A stretch of DNA of 64,000 bases from Ruegeria denitrificans. GTDB taxonomy: Bacteria > Pseudomonadota > Alphaproteobacteria > Rhodobacterales > Rhodobacteraceae. The stretch lies in assembly GCF_001458295.1 (NCBI RefSeq), contig NZ_CYUD01000005.1:186001-250000 (forward strand). Direction: 5' to 3'. Positions 33,642 through 41,819 of this stretch are shown here, piece after piece (position 1 is the stretch's first letter; the number at the start of each line of letters is the position of its first letter). Position numbers and translations under genes: made by a program. The notes under the pieces are model-generated. The model worked only from the letters and a program-made list of their open reading frames with translations, made no database searches and had not been told where the DNA came from.

Positions 33642-34649
33642 ATGTGGAACTGGCAGTACCCTGATTGGCCGGCTTTTCGCTACGATGCCGCAAGACTCGA
33701 GCCCTACGAGCGACAATTCCTGTTGTCTTCAGGGGAAGTTATTGGAGCGGTTCGTCATGTGAGTGCATCGGATCGAGATCAATTACGTATTGATCTGCTG
33801 AGTGAAGAAGTGATGAAAACCAGTGCGATCGGAGGTAAGATGCTGGATGTTTATTCCACCTATTCGGAACCACTGTCACACGACACCCTATTTTGGTGGC
33901 ATGACATACTTCTGTCTCATGACAGGCATCTGGAAACAATTGGAGCGTACCGGAGCCATGAGGATGCGATGCAAATCGTCTCAGGCAGGCTCGACCGCCC
34001 AATGGTGCATTTCGAAGCGCCATCATCTCATCAAGTTCCGGCTGAAATGGACCAGTTCGTAACCTGGTTCAACCGAACCGCACCAAATGGTCCCGAACCA
34101 TTGCGCGCACTGATCCGGGCCGGATTGTGCCATCTATATTTCGAGAGCATTCACCCTTTTGAAGACGGCAATGGCCTGCTGGGTAGGGTGCTGGCTGAAA
34201 AGTCCTTGGCGCAAAACATCGGTCAGCCAAGCCTGATTGCTCTTGCTTTCACAATCGAGCGAGAGCGGAAGGCTTACTATGATCAGCTCGAACGCCACCA
34301 AAAGACTCTAGACGTGACTCCATGGCTTGTCTGGTTTGCCGAGACAGTCTTTACGGCGCAGCAAGTGACGCTAGAGCGCGTAGGCTTCTTTATTGCAAAA
34401 ACGCATTTCTATGAACGTCACCGTGATCAGTTCAACGCCCGCCAAGACAAGGTAATCACCCGTTTGTTCAAAGCTGGGCCGGATGGATTCAACGGCGGAC
34501 TGAGCGCCGAGAACTATTTATCGATCACGGGAACATCGCGCGCCACGGCAACGCGGGACCTCCAGGATCTAGTAGAGAAGGGCGCTTTGATACGAACGGG
34601 TGAACTCCGGTACACACGCTATTGGCTAAAGTTGGTCCGGGACGAGTAG
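33642..34649 (+). CDS. Fic-domain protein with altered inhibitory and catalytic motifs
   Basis: The 335-residue protein has an N-terminal DUF4172-like region, a Fic domain and a C-terminal winged helix (GLSAENYLSITGTSRATATRDL). Fic enzymes transfer AMP from ATP to target proteins. The core motif reads HPFEDGNGLLGR (residues 171-182): His171 is kept, but the usual Arg after GNG is Leu179. The class II inhibitory motif, normally S-x-I-E-G, reads SAIGGK (61-66), so the autoinhibitory Glu is Gly64. The protein may be deregulated, or have changed or lost activity. It lies between repC and an IS, and no antitoxin gene is adjacent. Confidence in the family is high and in the activity low. Confidence 0.88.
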   Translation: MWNWQYPDWPAFRYDAARLEPYERQFLLSSGEVIGAVRHVSASDRDQLRIDLLSEEVMKTSAIGGKMLDVYSTYSEPLSHDTLFWWHDILLSHDRHLETIGAYRSHEDAMQIVSGRLDRPMVHFEAPSSHQVPAEMDQFVTWFNRTAPNGPEPLRALIRAGLCHLYFESIHPFEDGNGLLGRVLAEKSLAQNIGQPSLIALAFTIERERKAYYDQLERHQKTLDVTPWLVWFAETVFTAQQVTLERVGFFIAKTHFYERHRDQFNARQDKVITRLFKAGPDGFNGGLSAENYLSITGTSRATATRDLQDLVEKGALIRTGELRYTRYWLKLVRDE

Positions 34650-34730
34650 GGAGCTGAAAGGTATACAGCGGACATTCCGACCTTTCGGGCTGGCGTTTGC
34701 AAACTATGCCGAGGGGCCATTTGGTAGTAA

Positions 34731-35217
34731 GGGAACTGTCGCAAACTCTGATCCCGGTCGAGACGGACCGACACTCGGATTGATTAACCTACCAATTGAA
34801 CAAACTGCTGGTAGGGAGAGATTCCTGGCGTGCGTTGACCCCTCCGGATCATGGTGATCGTTTCGATCCCCGCCAATGTGGATTCCGCTGAAGTGACGGC
34901 GTTGAAGCCCAACTTTGGGCGGATTCGGCGTTGTATGCACGGCGGGCCCGTTCCGCGACCAGAGGCGCGAATTTGATGATCCAACGGTTCAAGGTCGCGT
35001 GGCCGACCGATACGCAGCGCTCGGCCATGATCTCTTCAAGATCGCGGTATGACACGCCGTATCGCAGATAGAAAAACACCGCGTGCAAGATCACATCCTT
35101 TGGAAAAGGCGCGCCCTTAAATGAAATTGCCACGATCTACCGCCCTCTGTTTTGGATGTTCCCTTAACAGACCATCGATCAGATCGGCAGACAGACTACA
35201 GAGTTTGCGACAAGGCC
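34731..35217 (-). mobile_element. Mini-IS6: internally deleted IS6-family element (copy 2)
   Basis: The second copy of the deleted element seen at 4712-5199: same ends (GGGAACTGTCGCAAACTC at the left, GAGTTTGCGACAAGGCC at the right), same internal deletion and same orientation. The flanking sequences differ, so the shared block defines the element. No 8-bp target duplication is seen. Confidence 0.85.
34784..35133 (-). pseudogene. IS6-family transposase remnant, internal deletion (copy 2)
   Basis: N-terminal transposase piece from ATG 35131-35133 joined out of frame to the C-terminal piece ending at 34784, with the same central loss as at 4765-5114 and all DDE residues gone. Several substitutions distinguish the C-terminal piece from copy 1 (for example TIPA versus TVPA-region changes near 34860). 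Confidence 0.86.
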
Positions 35218-35369
35218 GTAAGCGCAGTTGATTTTTGTCACATAATCTGTCTGCTAATGTGGTGTGCAAAATATGAAAATTATGCGCACCGCAATGGTTG
35301 CGCTCAAGAATTTGCTTCAAGTGAAGTCGAGTGAATTGTGTCGCAAAACTTTGATGAGGTGAAAGTCGG

Positions 35370-36189
35370 GGTTCTGTCGCAAACTTATCAGATGGCAGAG
35401 CATCAGTGGAATTGGTGAGCAGTTTATCCTGCCAGTTGGATGAACTGCTGAAACGGACAGAGTCCGGTCGTGAATTGACCTTTGCGGATCATGTTGACCA
35501 ATTCTATGCCTGCCAGGGCAGATGAGGCTGCAGCGAAAGATTTGAACCCCAGCATGAGCCTGATCCTTCGTTTGATGAAGCGGTGATCCTGTTCAATGAT
35601 GTTATTGAGGTATTTCCGCCTCACCATCTCAATCGGGATTGGACAACCGAAGCTCTTGAGCATCTTATTGTTTGCCTTGATGCCGGCCGTGTTGGCACCA
35701 CTTTTGTCAATGACGATCTTGCGCGGTAGACCGTTCACCTCAAGCGCGCGAGCGAAGAACTTCGTCGCAGCGGCTTTATTCCGACGCTCGGACAACGTGA
35801 AATCCAGGGTCTTGCCGTGTTTGTCGATCGCTCGGTAAAGATAAACCCATTCGCCTTTCACTTTCACGTATGTTTCATCCATGCGCCACGAACGGTCTGC
35901 GGGACGCTTTCTATAGCGTGCTGCTTCCGCAATGAGACCAGCATATCGACTGACCCAGCGGTTCAGCGTCGCATGATCCAGATCAACGCCGCGTTCCGCC
36001 ATGATTTCTTCCAGATCCCGGTATGAAACACCGTAGCGTAGGTAGAAGAAAACCGCGTGCAAAATCACGTCTTTCGGAAAATGCGCGCCCTTAAATGAGA
36101 TCGTCACGGTTTGCTCCTGTCATATTCCAGCCCGCGTTATCAGAACTGCGTTCGATCTGACAGGTGAGGACGGAGTTTGCGACAGAACC
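35370..36189 (-). mobile_element. Intact IS6-family insertion sequence
   Basis: An 820-bp element with 16-bp identical inverted ends (GGTTCTGTCGCAAACT) at 35370-35385 and 36174-36189, one complete transposase gene and normal IS6 size. No 8-bp target duplication is visible, which fits IS6 rearrangement or deletion after insertion. Confidence 0.9.
35424..36107 (-). CDS. IS6-family transposase, complete
   Basis: The 227-residue DDE transposase has an N-terminal zinc-ribbon/helix-turn-helix-like region (YRDLEEIMAERGVDLDHATL) and the catalytic triad Asp in WRMDETYVKV, Asp in IVIDKSGAN and Glu in NIIEQDHRFIKRR. It carries out replicative cointegrate formation. It is the only intact IS6 transposase in the window and is the likely trans-acting enzyme for the mini-IS6 copies, although their end sequences differ slightly. 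Confidence 0.94.
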   Translation of the reverse strand: MTISFKGAHFPKDVILHAVFFYLRYGVSYRDLEEIMAERGVDLDHATLNRWVSRYAGLIAEAARYRKRPADRSWRMDETYVKVKGEWVYLYRAIDKHGKTLDFTLSERRNKAAATKFFARALEVNGLPRKIVIDKSGANTAGIKANNKMLKSFGCPIPIEMVRRKYLNNIIEQDHRFIKRRIRLMLGFKSFAAASSALAGIELVNMIRKGQFTTGLCPFQQFIQLAG

Positions 36190-36402
36190 GTTCGGCCATG
36201 ATTTCTTCTAAGTCACGATAGAAAACTGTGTGCCGTAGATAGAAATACGCAGCATACAAAACTGCTGCTCTGGGCAAATGGCAACCCTTCAATGAAATCA
36301 TACTGAAACCTGTTCGAAAACTACGCAACAGGAAGAAACGTCAATTTCCACTCGCCAATCAATCAGGCGCCGAAGTTTGCGACACATTCCTTTGGAGTAA
36401 AT

Positions 36403-37629
36403 TCACGCGCCCATATGATTCTCGAGCATCGCGATGACCTCGATCTCGATCACCATGTCTTCGTAGACCAGGTTGGGCACCGGGATGCCTGTCGTGGCTG
36501 GGCCGGGGGCGGTGTATGAATTGGATCGGATCAGCAGGTTTTCGTGTAGCGCTTCGGCTGAGGCGCTGCCTTGATAGAAGGTGGTGACTTTGATCACGTC
36601 GTTCAGAGTAGCGCCAAACTCATCCAACACGCGAACCACATTCTCCATTGCGATGCGGGTTTGGGTGACCATGTTGCCGGGTTCCAGCACTTTTGCCTGT
36701 GTATCCAGTGCCACCTGACCGCCCACATGGATGAGCTGGCCGGAACAGACTCCGTGTTTGTAAGGCAGTGCCGTGGTCCAATTCCAATGCCCGTCAGGCC
36801 AGGCATGGCGAATGCGGCGCGCTCGGGGGACGCAAGCGGTCGCGGCGATGCGTGTGGTCAGCCCGTCATGGGGAAAGGACGGCACGGGAATGCCGGTGGG
36901 CGCCGGACCGGGCTCAGGGAAGTAATCGGCACGGATGCGGGCTGAAACTTCCCAATCTTCTGCTGTGCCGTCGCCAAGGTAGAACGTGTTGACCTTGACT
37001 ACATCCTGCATCCCCGCACCTGCGGTCTGAAGCGCGTGGGAGAGACGCTCCATCATCAATCGGGTTTGCGCCACGATATCGCCGGGATGGATGACCGATC
37101 CGTCGGAGGAGCGGGCGGTCATGTCACCGGTAAAGATCATGTCGTTGCACTTCACGACATGCGAGAAGGCCCTAGGCAGAGGCGACTGGGCATCGATGTG
37201 GTAATTCTGGCGGGGTAGAGCGCTGCCATTAGGCGCGCGCATGGCGACGCCTTCGATTTCGCACAGCATGTCAGGGTAGCAGAGTTCAGGCAGGTTGATC
37301 AGGTTGACCACCGGTTTGACCTCATGTCCGATGATGTCGGCCAGCAGGTTCAGCAACCGGACTTCATCACCCGCGTCACCGACGTAATAGACAACCAGTC
37401 GCACCAGATCGGTGAAACCTACGCCAAGGTCGGTCAGAAGATCCTGCATATAGGCCATCGAATTGCGTACCTGGGCATCCAAATCGCCGGTGTTGCGTAC
37501 GGTTCCTTGGGAATCCAAATCCACCTGCCCGCCAGTAAAGACCATGTCGCCCGCACGCACTGCGTGGTGGTGCGTCAGCTTTACAGGCCAATCCCAGTGT
37601 TCCTCGGGAAAGCTGTATCGCCTGCTCAT
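36403..37629 (-). CDS. Triple RidA-domain fusion protein
   Basis: The 408-residue protein consists of three successive YjgF/RidA-like domains (about residues 12-130, 146-267 and 281-402). Domains 1 and 3 are most alike (HWDWPVKL...GGQVDLDSQG versus HWNWTTAL...GGQVALDTQA). Single RidA proteins form homotrimers, so this chain could fold as a covalent pseudo-trimer. In the last strand of each domain the Arg of canonical RidA is absent (MLCEIE, LTTRIA, MVIEIE), so imine hydrolysis by the RidA mechanism is doubtful. The ATG at 37629 follows AGGAGG; the upstream open frame is not family-like. No operon partner; IS debris lies just downstream. Confidence 0.85.
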   Translation of the reverse strand: MSRRYSFPEEHWDWPVKLTHHHAVRAGDMVFTGGQVDLDSQGTVRNTGDLDAQVRNSMAYMQDLLTDLGVGFTDLVRLVVYYVGDAGDEVRLLNLLADIIGHEVKPVVNLINLPELCYPDMLCEIEGVAMRAPNGSALPRQNYHIDAQSPLPRAFSHVVKCNDMIFTGDMTARSSDGSVIHPGDIVAQTRLMMERLSHALQTAGAGMQDVVKVNTFYLGDGTAEDWEVSARIRADYFPEPGPAPTGIPVPSFPHDGLTTRIAATACVPRARRIRHAWPDGHWNWTTALPYKHGVCSGQLIHVGGQVALDTQAKVLEPGNMVTQTRIAMENVVRVLDEFGATLNDVIKVTTFYQGSASAEALHENLLIRSNSYTAPGPATTGIPVPNLVYEDMVIEIEVIAMLENHMGA

Positions 37630-38045
37630 CGAGTGCCTCCTGATTGTTCGATGCCTGTAAAAGCGCAAGTATTCACAACGCCGAAGATCTGGCCAGTGGT
37701 TTCTGAAACACTCATGTGCCAGCAGCACATGCTTGCGAATTTGAGCCCTTTCCTACCATTTGTCACGCAACCACCTTTCGCTTTTGCAATACAATGCGAA
37801 TTGCGGGAAGCGGACATTGGAACTTCCACTCTTAAACGGCAGAGGAGCGGGACAAAGCCGTCATCTGAGCCAAGCTCTACAATGACTAAAATAGGTTGAA
37901 ATCGGATATTGTGACTGGACTTTGCAGGTTCGCAGACGCGACAAACTCGACTTTTGGTCGTGTCCGTCCGGTTAATCTGACCTGACGCGCTTGATAGAGG
38001 GTGTCTAAGTATCCACCATCGTTAGCGGACACCACGGGGCACTCT
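37630..38045. other. Gap upstream of AraC gene, no convincing gene
   Basis: Open frames exist on both strands near 37640-37900, but none has a start, ribosome site and family signature together. A 6-bp inverted repeat (GGTGTC at 38000-38005, GACACC at 38028-38033) is the only structure noted. It resembles the end of an insertion sequence, but I cannot assign one. Confidence 0.35.
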
Positions 38046-38138
38046 ATGAATAAGCGGAAGAGAGCGATAGATTTGAGTGCAGTGAAAAGGGCTCAGATTT
38101 CAAAGGGCGCCTCAGTCTCGGGCGGTATAGAGATATGA
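38046..38138 (+). CDS. Possible 30-residue leader ORF overlapping the AraC gene start
   Basis: ATG at 38046 follows GGGG by about nine bases. The frame encodes a basic peptide (MNKRKRAIDLSAVKRAQISK at its start) and ends TGA at 38136-38138, overlapping the araC ATG as ATGA. It may be a translational coupling leader or the 5' stub of an IS3-type orfA; the evidence is thin. Confidence 0.3.
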   Translation: MNKRKRAIDLSAVKRAQISKGASVSGGIEI

Positions 38139-39169
38139 AAGAGAACAATGTGAATTCAGATAGTCAATCTTGGAGTGTTCCAGGTTTTGGAGTGCATCAC
38201 GTTGCCAAGCTTCTTGAGAACCGTGGTTCAGATATTATAGCGCTGCTGAGATCGGCAAACCTGCCCGTGGATATTCACGAAACCCCGCCGAATTTGGTCG
38301 ATGTTCGGAATGAGCTTCGCCTCCTGGAGCTCGCCATTGAAGAGACCGGAGACCCCTTGTTTGCGGTCTCTGCGGGAAAGACGTTCAACCCCAGAAAGAC
38401 GACACTTCTCAGCTATGTCGTGCTGAACTCTCCGACCGTTGGCGAGGCGATTGAGAAGGCTGTGACCTACGCTCGTTTGGCACGAGGCTTTGCCAAAATG
38501 TCTTTCTACGAAGAAGAGCGCGGTATGTTCCTCGAGATAGATTACGTTGCTCAACTGATGCGTGCTGATGGGGCGCATAATGAGTTTCGGGTTTCTGCCT
38601 TTTTAACCAGCCTGCAAATTGCGGCTGAATCGCGCTTGCCAGTCATTGAGATACGTTTTCCGCATGAATTGACCGAAGAAGGACAGTCCCAGATTTCCGA
38701 CGCTTTTTCGATCAATGCCAAGCATAGTCAAAGAGTCCCAGGTATCCTGTTTGATAAGGCCGTCATGGATATTCCGGTAAAGGACACGGATCCCGCTTTA
38801 CTGCTGCATCTTGAAACACATGTGCAAAATCTGATGAAGGAGTTGTCCCCAACCATCGGTGAAACGAGTTCCTTGGTGCAGGGTGAAATAACGTCGCGAC
38901 TGTCATTTAGTGCACCGACACAAGATGAAATCGCGAATACTCTCGGGATGAGTGTTAGTACACTTGGACGCAAGCTTGCGAAAGAAGACACGACCTACAA
39001 ACAACTGTTAAAGGACACGCGACACAGGCTGGCCGAGCAGTATCTGGATGACCCTAAGCTCAGCCTTTCCGAGATTGCATTTGCGCTCGGGTACTCTGAT
39101 CAGGCTGCGTTTACCAATGCTTACAAGACTTGTACAGGCCAATCCCCGGGCAGTGTTCGAACTGGTTAA
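38135..39169 (+). CDS. AraC-family transcriptional regulator
   Basis: The 344-residue protein has an N-terminal arabinose-binding-2 type domain and a C-terminal double helix-turn-helix (TQDEIANTLGMSVSTLGRKL, then SEIAFALGYSDQAAFTNAYK and the closing TGQSPGSVR). This layout is found in OruR/VirS-like regulators of amino acid and lipid metabolism. The nearest target candidates are the divergent triple-RidA gene, about 500 bp away, or distant genes. The ribosome-binding site is weak, which fits coupling to the short ORF before it. Confidence 0.9.
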   Translation: MKENNVNSDSQSWSVPGFGVHHVAKLLENRGSDIIALLRSANLPVDIHETPPNLVDVRNELRLLELAIEETGDPLFAVSAGKTFNPRKTTLLSYVVLNSPTVGEAIEKAVTYARLARGFAKMSFYEEERGMFLEIDYVAQLMRADGAHNEFRVSAFLTSLQIAAESRLPVIEIRFPHELTEEGQSQISDAFSINAKHSQRVPGILFDKAVMDIPVKDTDPALLLHLETHVQNLMKELSPTIGETSSLVQGEITSRLSFSAPTQDEIANTLGMSVSTLGRKLAKEDTTYKQLLKDTRHRLAEQYLDDPKLSLSEIAFALGYSDQAAFTNAYKTCTGQSPGSVRTG

Positions 39170-39217
39170 GGTAGTCTCGGGAAATGCACGTCGGCTAAAT
39201 AAACGAGCTGGGGCAAG

Positions 39218-39278
39218 CAAGTTGACCAAAAGTTTATCCTGCGAATGGCAGAAACTTTTGGTCAACTTGGCCGATTTT
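39218..39278 (+). terminator. Long perfect hairpin with T tract downstream of AraC gene
   Basis: An 18-bp perfect inverted repeat, CAAGTTGACCAAAAGTTT at 39218-39235 and its complement at 39252-39269 around a 16-base loop, is followed by GCCGATTTTTT. It lies 48 bp after the stop. It could end transcription of the regulator gene before the opposing genes. Confidence 0.65.
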
Positions 39279-39312
39279 TTGGCTCAGATCGGAAAGTCTC
39301 AAGCCGCAGCAC

Positions 39313-39558
39313 CTATTTACGAGAGGGGTCGCAGCCAAATGGATTGTCGCCGGTGCAGTCATAGCAAAAAATGGTCTGCTGCAATTCGGTGTTAACTTTG
39401 GGCGTAAATTCAGTACTAGCAGCTGCTGGCGAAGATGTTGACGGAGTATTTCGATTGCCAAATTCGCAACTGTGATCGTCCCGCGAGTCAGCTAGGGACA
39501 TTCCAGCACTCAGAACAACGGCGAATGCGGCGATAGATGTGATCAGTGTCTTTTTCAT
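39313..39558 (-). CDS. Small secreted cysteine-containing protein
   Basis: The 81-residue product has a clear signal peptide (MKKTLITSIAAFAVVLSAGM, cleavage near SLA-DS), a Ser/Thr/Pro/Ala-rich middle and four cysteines in the mature part (HSCEF, FCYDC, FGCDP). The ATG follows AAAAGGGA. I do not recognise the family. It may be a periplasmic disulfide-bonded peptide. The frame stays open upstream to 39888, but that part, although protein-like near MDFDAARLTALREALLPD, lacks support as part of this gene. Confidence 0.6.
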   Translation of the reverse strand: MKKTLITSIAAFAVVLSAGMSLADSRDDHSCEFGNRNTPSTSSPAAASTEFTPKVNTELQQTIFCYDCTGDNPFGCDPSRK

Positions 39559-39928
39559 TTCTTGGTCCCTTTTGGTTGAGCGTTGTTGATACGCTGTGTG
39601 TGAGACCAATCTGGCAATCTGTGGGTCAGATTTATTGCGCTGGCACGTCAAGGTTTTGCGAAAAGACATCAAGTTGACGACCATTCGCGGCGGCTTAACA
39701 AGGAAGCGGATAGTTAGATTGCCCAAAACACATGAAAATAGACAAACTGAAGTATTTTGACGCATATCCGCCGGGAACAAGCGATCAATCGCAGTATCCA
39801 TATGCTCTAGTGAGGCCTGCACGTCGGGCAACAATGCTTCTCTCAATGCCGTTAGCCGAGCCGCATCGAAATCCATAGGAATGGTCAATGCGCAGAAATT
39901 CAGTGGTCAAGGAATGTGCAAGACTTTC

Positions 39929-40030
39929 TTAAATGGCCCAAAATAGGGCGTTTGCGGCTCCTACAAACCCCAATACTGCTATTGCCCCTGCTGTAAGTAT
40001 GCAAAAAACTTCCAATGCACTGAGTTTCAT
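39929..40030 (-). CDS. 33-residue single-span membrane peptide
   Basis: ATG at 40028-40030 follows an excellent GAGGGGGG ribosome site. The product is almost entirely one hydrophobic segment (VFCILTAGAIAVLGFVGAAN) with a short polar start (MKLSALE) and ends ALFWAI. It has the size and composition of small membrane regulators or type I toxin-like peptides. No partner RNA or gene is identified. It is upstream of the secreted protein gene on the same strand, about 370 bp away. Confidence 0.55.
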   Translation of the reverse strand: MKLSALEVFCILTAGAIAVLGFVGAANALFWAI

Positions 40031-40473
40031 ATTCGCCCCCCTCAGAACGTTTCGCTGGGGATAGAGCAACTCTGACTGTCTGCATAGAAGCTGTATGTCT
40101 ACGTAGCGAAAACCTGCTTTTTTTGCGGCGCATGTTCGCTCAGGTTTCAATTTGATGGCCACTGTTAAAGGCTGTTTGGTAGCTTTGGTGCTTGACCTGT
40201 CGCTTCTTTGCATCACCAGATGTTGTCGTCAAATACGTTTAGGCCATTCCGGCAGTTCCAAGCTGCAAACTGTCAGTTGCCGGTTTCACGACCTAACAAA
40301 TGTACTTTTCCTGTTGCCATTGTTGGCGCGGAGCGGGGTCGAGCGCGGCCGAACGGCCAGTGGCGCACCGACAGCGTCGCGATTTCGATCCGCAAGAGCT
40401 CATCCCTTGACCCGGACAGAAGAACACTTTAGGCGCTGTTCCCCTTTGCTCAGACATCTAGGAGATATGCGCC
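40031..40473. promoter_or_regulatory. Gap before Hsp70-like gene; promoter candidate near its end
   Basis: No gene is seen. TTGACC at 40407-40412 and TAGGCG at 40430-40435, spaced by 17 bp, form a plausible promoter about 35 bp before the Hsp70-like start. The minus-strand part next to 40030 should hold the promoter of the small membrane peptide, but none stands out. Confidence 0.35.
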
Positions 40474-41730
40474 ATGGCCCTTAACAGCCCGTGGATTGGC
40501 GTTGATTTTGGTACGTCGAACTCGGCCGTGGCCTATCTGGACGCAGGCACACCGCGTCTTGTGCGGTTCGATGATACAGCCGTGACCTTGCCTACCACTT
40601 TCTTCTTTGATTTCGACGCGCGCGAAACTCTGATCGGCGAACAAGCCAACCATGCGTTACTGGATGGGTTGGAGGGGCGGTTTATGCGGGCGCTCAAGCG
40701 GGTTCTGGGTACCCCGCTAATGCATGAAAAACGCCAGATACTGAATGAACGGCTGACCTTTGTGGACATTATCGGATCATTTTTGCGCAGGCTGCGGGAA
40801 GAAGCCGAGGTCGAGCGGGGTGTCCCTTGTACACGCGTCGTTTCGGGACGCCCGGTGGTGTTTCATGGCGCAGACGATCCGCGTGAAGCGCAGGCCGAGG
40901 CTGATCTGCGCGCTTGCTATCTGGCTGCTGGGTTTACCGACATTCGGTTCTGCTTTGAACCGGCGGCCGCGGCTCTGGCCACCAAGGCTGCAGCGCAAAG
41001 CGATTTTATCGGGCTGGTCGTGGATATCGGCGGTGGGACATCGGACTTTTCGGTATTTCAAACCCAGGCGTCAAAGGTCGAGATACTGGCAAATCATGGT
41101 GTACGCATCGGCGGCACCGATTTTGATCGCGCAATCAGTATAGACCGGGTGATGCCGTTGCTGGGCAAAGGTTCGATGATCCGAAATGTATTTGGGGGCG
41201 GGGTGTCGCAGGCACCTAATGCGATCTTCAATGAGCTTGCGACCTGGGAAATGATCCCTTTTCTCTACACTGCAAGGAACCGTCGCATGGTGGAAGATAT
41301 GCTTAGGCTTGCAGACTCTCCCGAGAGATTGGCGCGGCTTGCTGCGGTGTTGGAACACGAATTGGGTCACGAAATGGCCTTTGCGGTTGAGCGCGGGAAA
41401 ATTGCCGTGAATTCGGGGGTAAGCGACCCTGTGGTCTTGTTGGATATGCTTGAAAAGGGATTGGCCGCACGGTTAAGCGATGCCGTAGTGGCAGAATGTC
41501 TGGCCTCTCATGCCTTGCGAATTGATGCCGGGGCCCACGAGGTGCTGCGTCAGGCCGGTTTAACCGCAGGTCAGATCGACCGTGTGATCTATGTCGGAGG
41601 GTCCAGCCTGATGGCTATCGTGCCGAACACAATGCGCAGCGTGTTTCCTGCGGCCGAGCATTCCTTTGCATCCGTCTTTACCGCAGTGGCCGAAGGTTTG
41701 GCGGTTGTGGCAGCGCGCGCGGATGAATAG
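40474..41730 (+). CDS. Hsp70-family ATPase, YegD-like
   Basis: The 418-residue protein is essentially only the actin-like ATPase domain of Hsp70: phosphate 1 motif GVDFGTSNSAVAYLD at the start, phosphate 2 VVDIGGGTSDFSVF mid-way and adenosine motif VIYVGGSSLMAIV near the end. The C-terminal substrate-binding domain of DnaK is absent, as in YegD. The start follows TAGGAGA. Its function is unclear in the family. The GST gene follows 89 bp later. Confidence 0.88.
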   Translation: MALNSPWIGVDFGTSNSAVAYLDAGTPRLVRFDDTAVTLPTTFFFDFDARETLIGEQANHALLDGLEGRFMRALKRVLGTPLMHEKRQILNERLTFVDIIGSFLRRLREEAEVERGVPCTRVVSGRPVVFHGADDPREAQAEADLRACYLAAGFTDIRFCFEPAAAALATKAAAQSDFIGLVVDIGGGTSDFSVFQTQASKVEILANHGVRIGGTDFDRAISIDRVMPLLGKGSMIRNVFGGGVSQAPNAIFNELATWEMIPFLYTARNRRMVEDMLRLADSPERLARLAAVLEHELGHEMAFAVERGKIAVNSGVSDPVVLLDMLEKGLAARLSDAVVAECLASHALRIDAGAHEVLRQAGLTAGQIDRVIYVGGSSLMAIVPNTMRSVFPAAEHSFASVFTAVAEGLAVVAARADE

Positions 41731-41819
41731 CAATCTGTTTGTGGAAAACCGTGTAACGACGCAGGTAACAGGCCAGGCAAATAACTTGCGTTGCCAGCGC
41801 TGCAACTGAAAGTGAGAGC

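Larger units (their letters stand above)
35335..36390 (-). mobile_element. Older IS6-family element interrupted by the intact copy
   Basis: An IS6-like left end (TTGTGTCGCAAAACTT) lies at about 35335-35351, and a right end (GAAGTTTGCGACACATTCC) at 36372-36390. Between them sits the intact IS at 35370-36189. The remaining transposase piece, 36190-36301 on the minus strand, reads MISLKGCHLPRAAVLYAA then YRDLEEIMAER and stops at the insertion. Only about 35 bp of the far end survives, so an adjacent deletion accompanied the insertion. Confidence 0.7.

Noticed and set aside
33642..34649. Fic gene as half of a toxin-antitoxin pair
   Set aside because: No small antitoxin gene is adjacent, and the class II inhibitory motif position is within the same protein, although mutated.
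37640..37899. Open frame between the triple-RidA gene and the AraC gene
   Set aside because: No ribosome site, composition unlike a protein and overlap with the RidA upstream region; left unannotated.
39570..39888. Upstream extension of the small secreted protein gene
   Set aside because: It would bury the signal peptide inside the protein; the internal ATG gives a standard secreted product.
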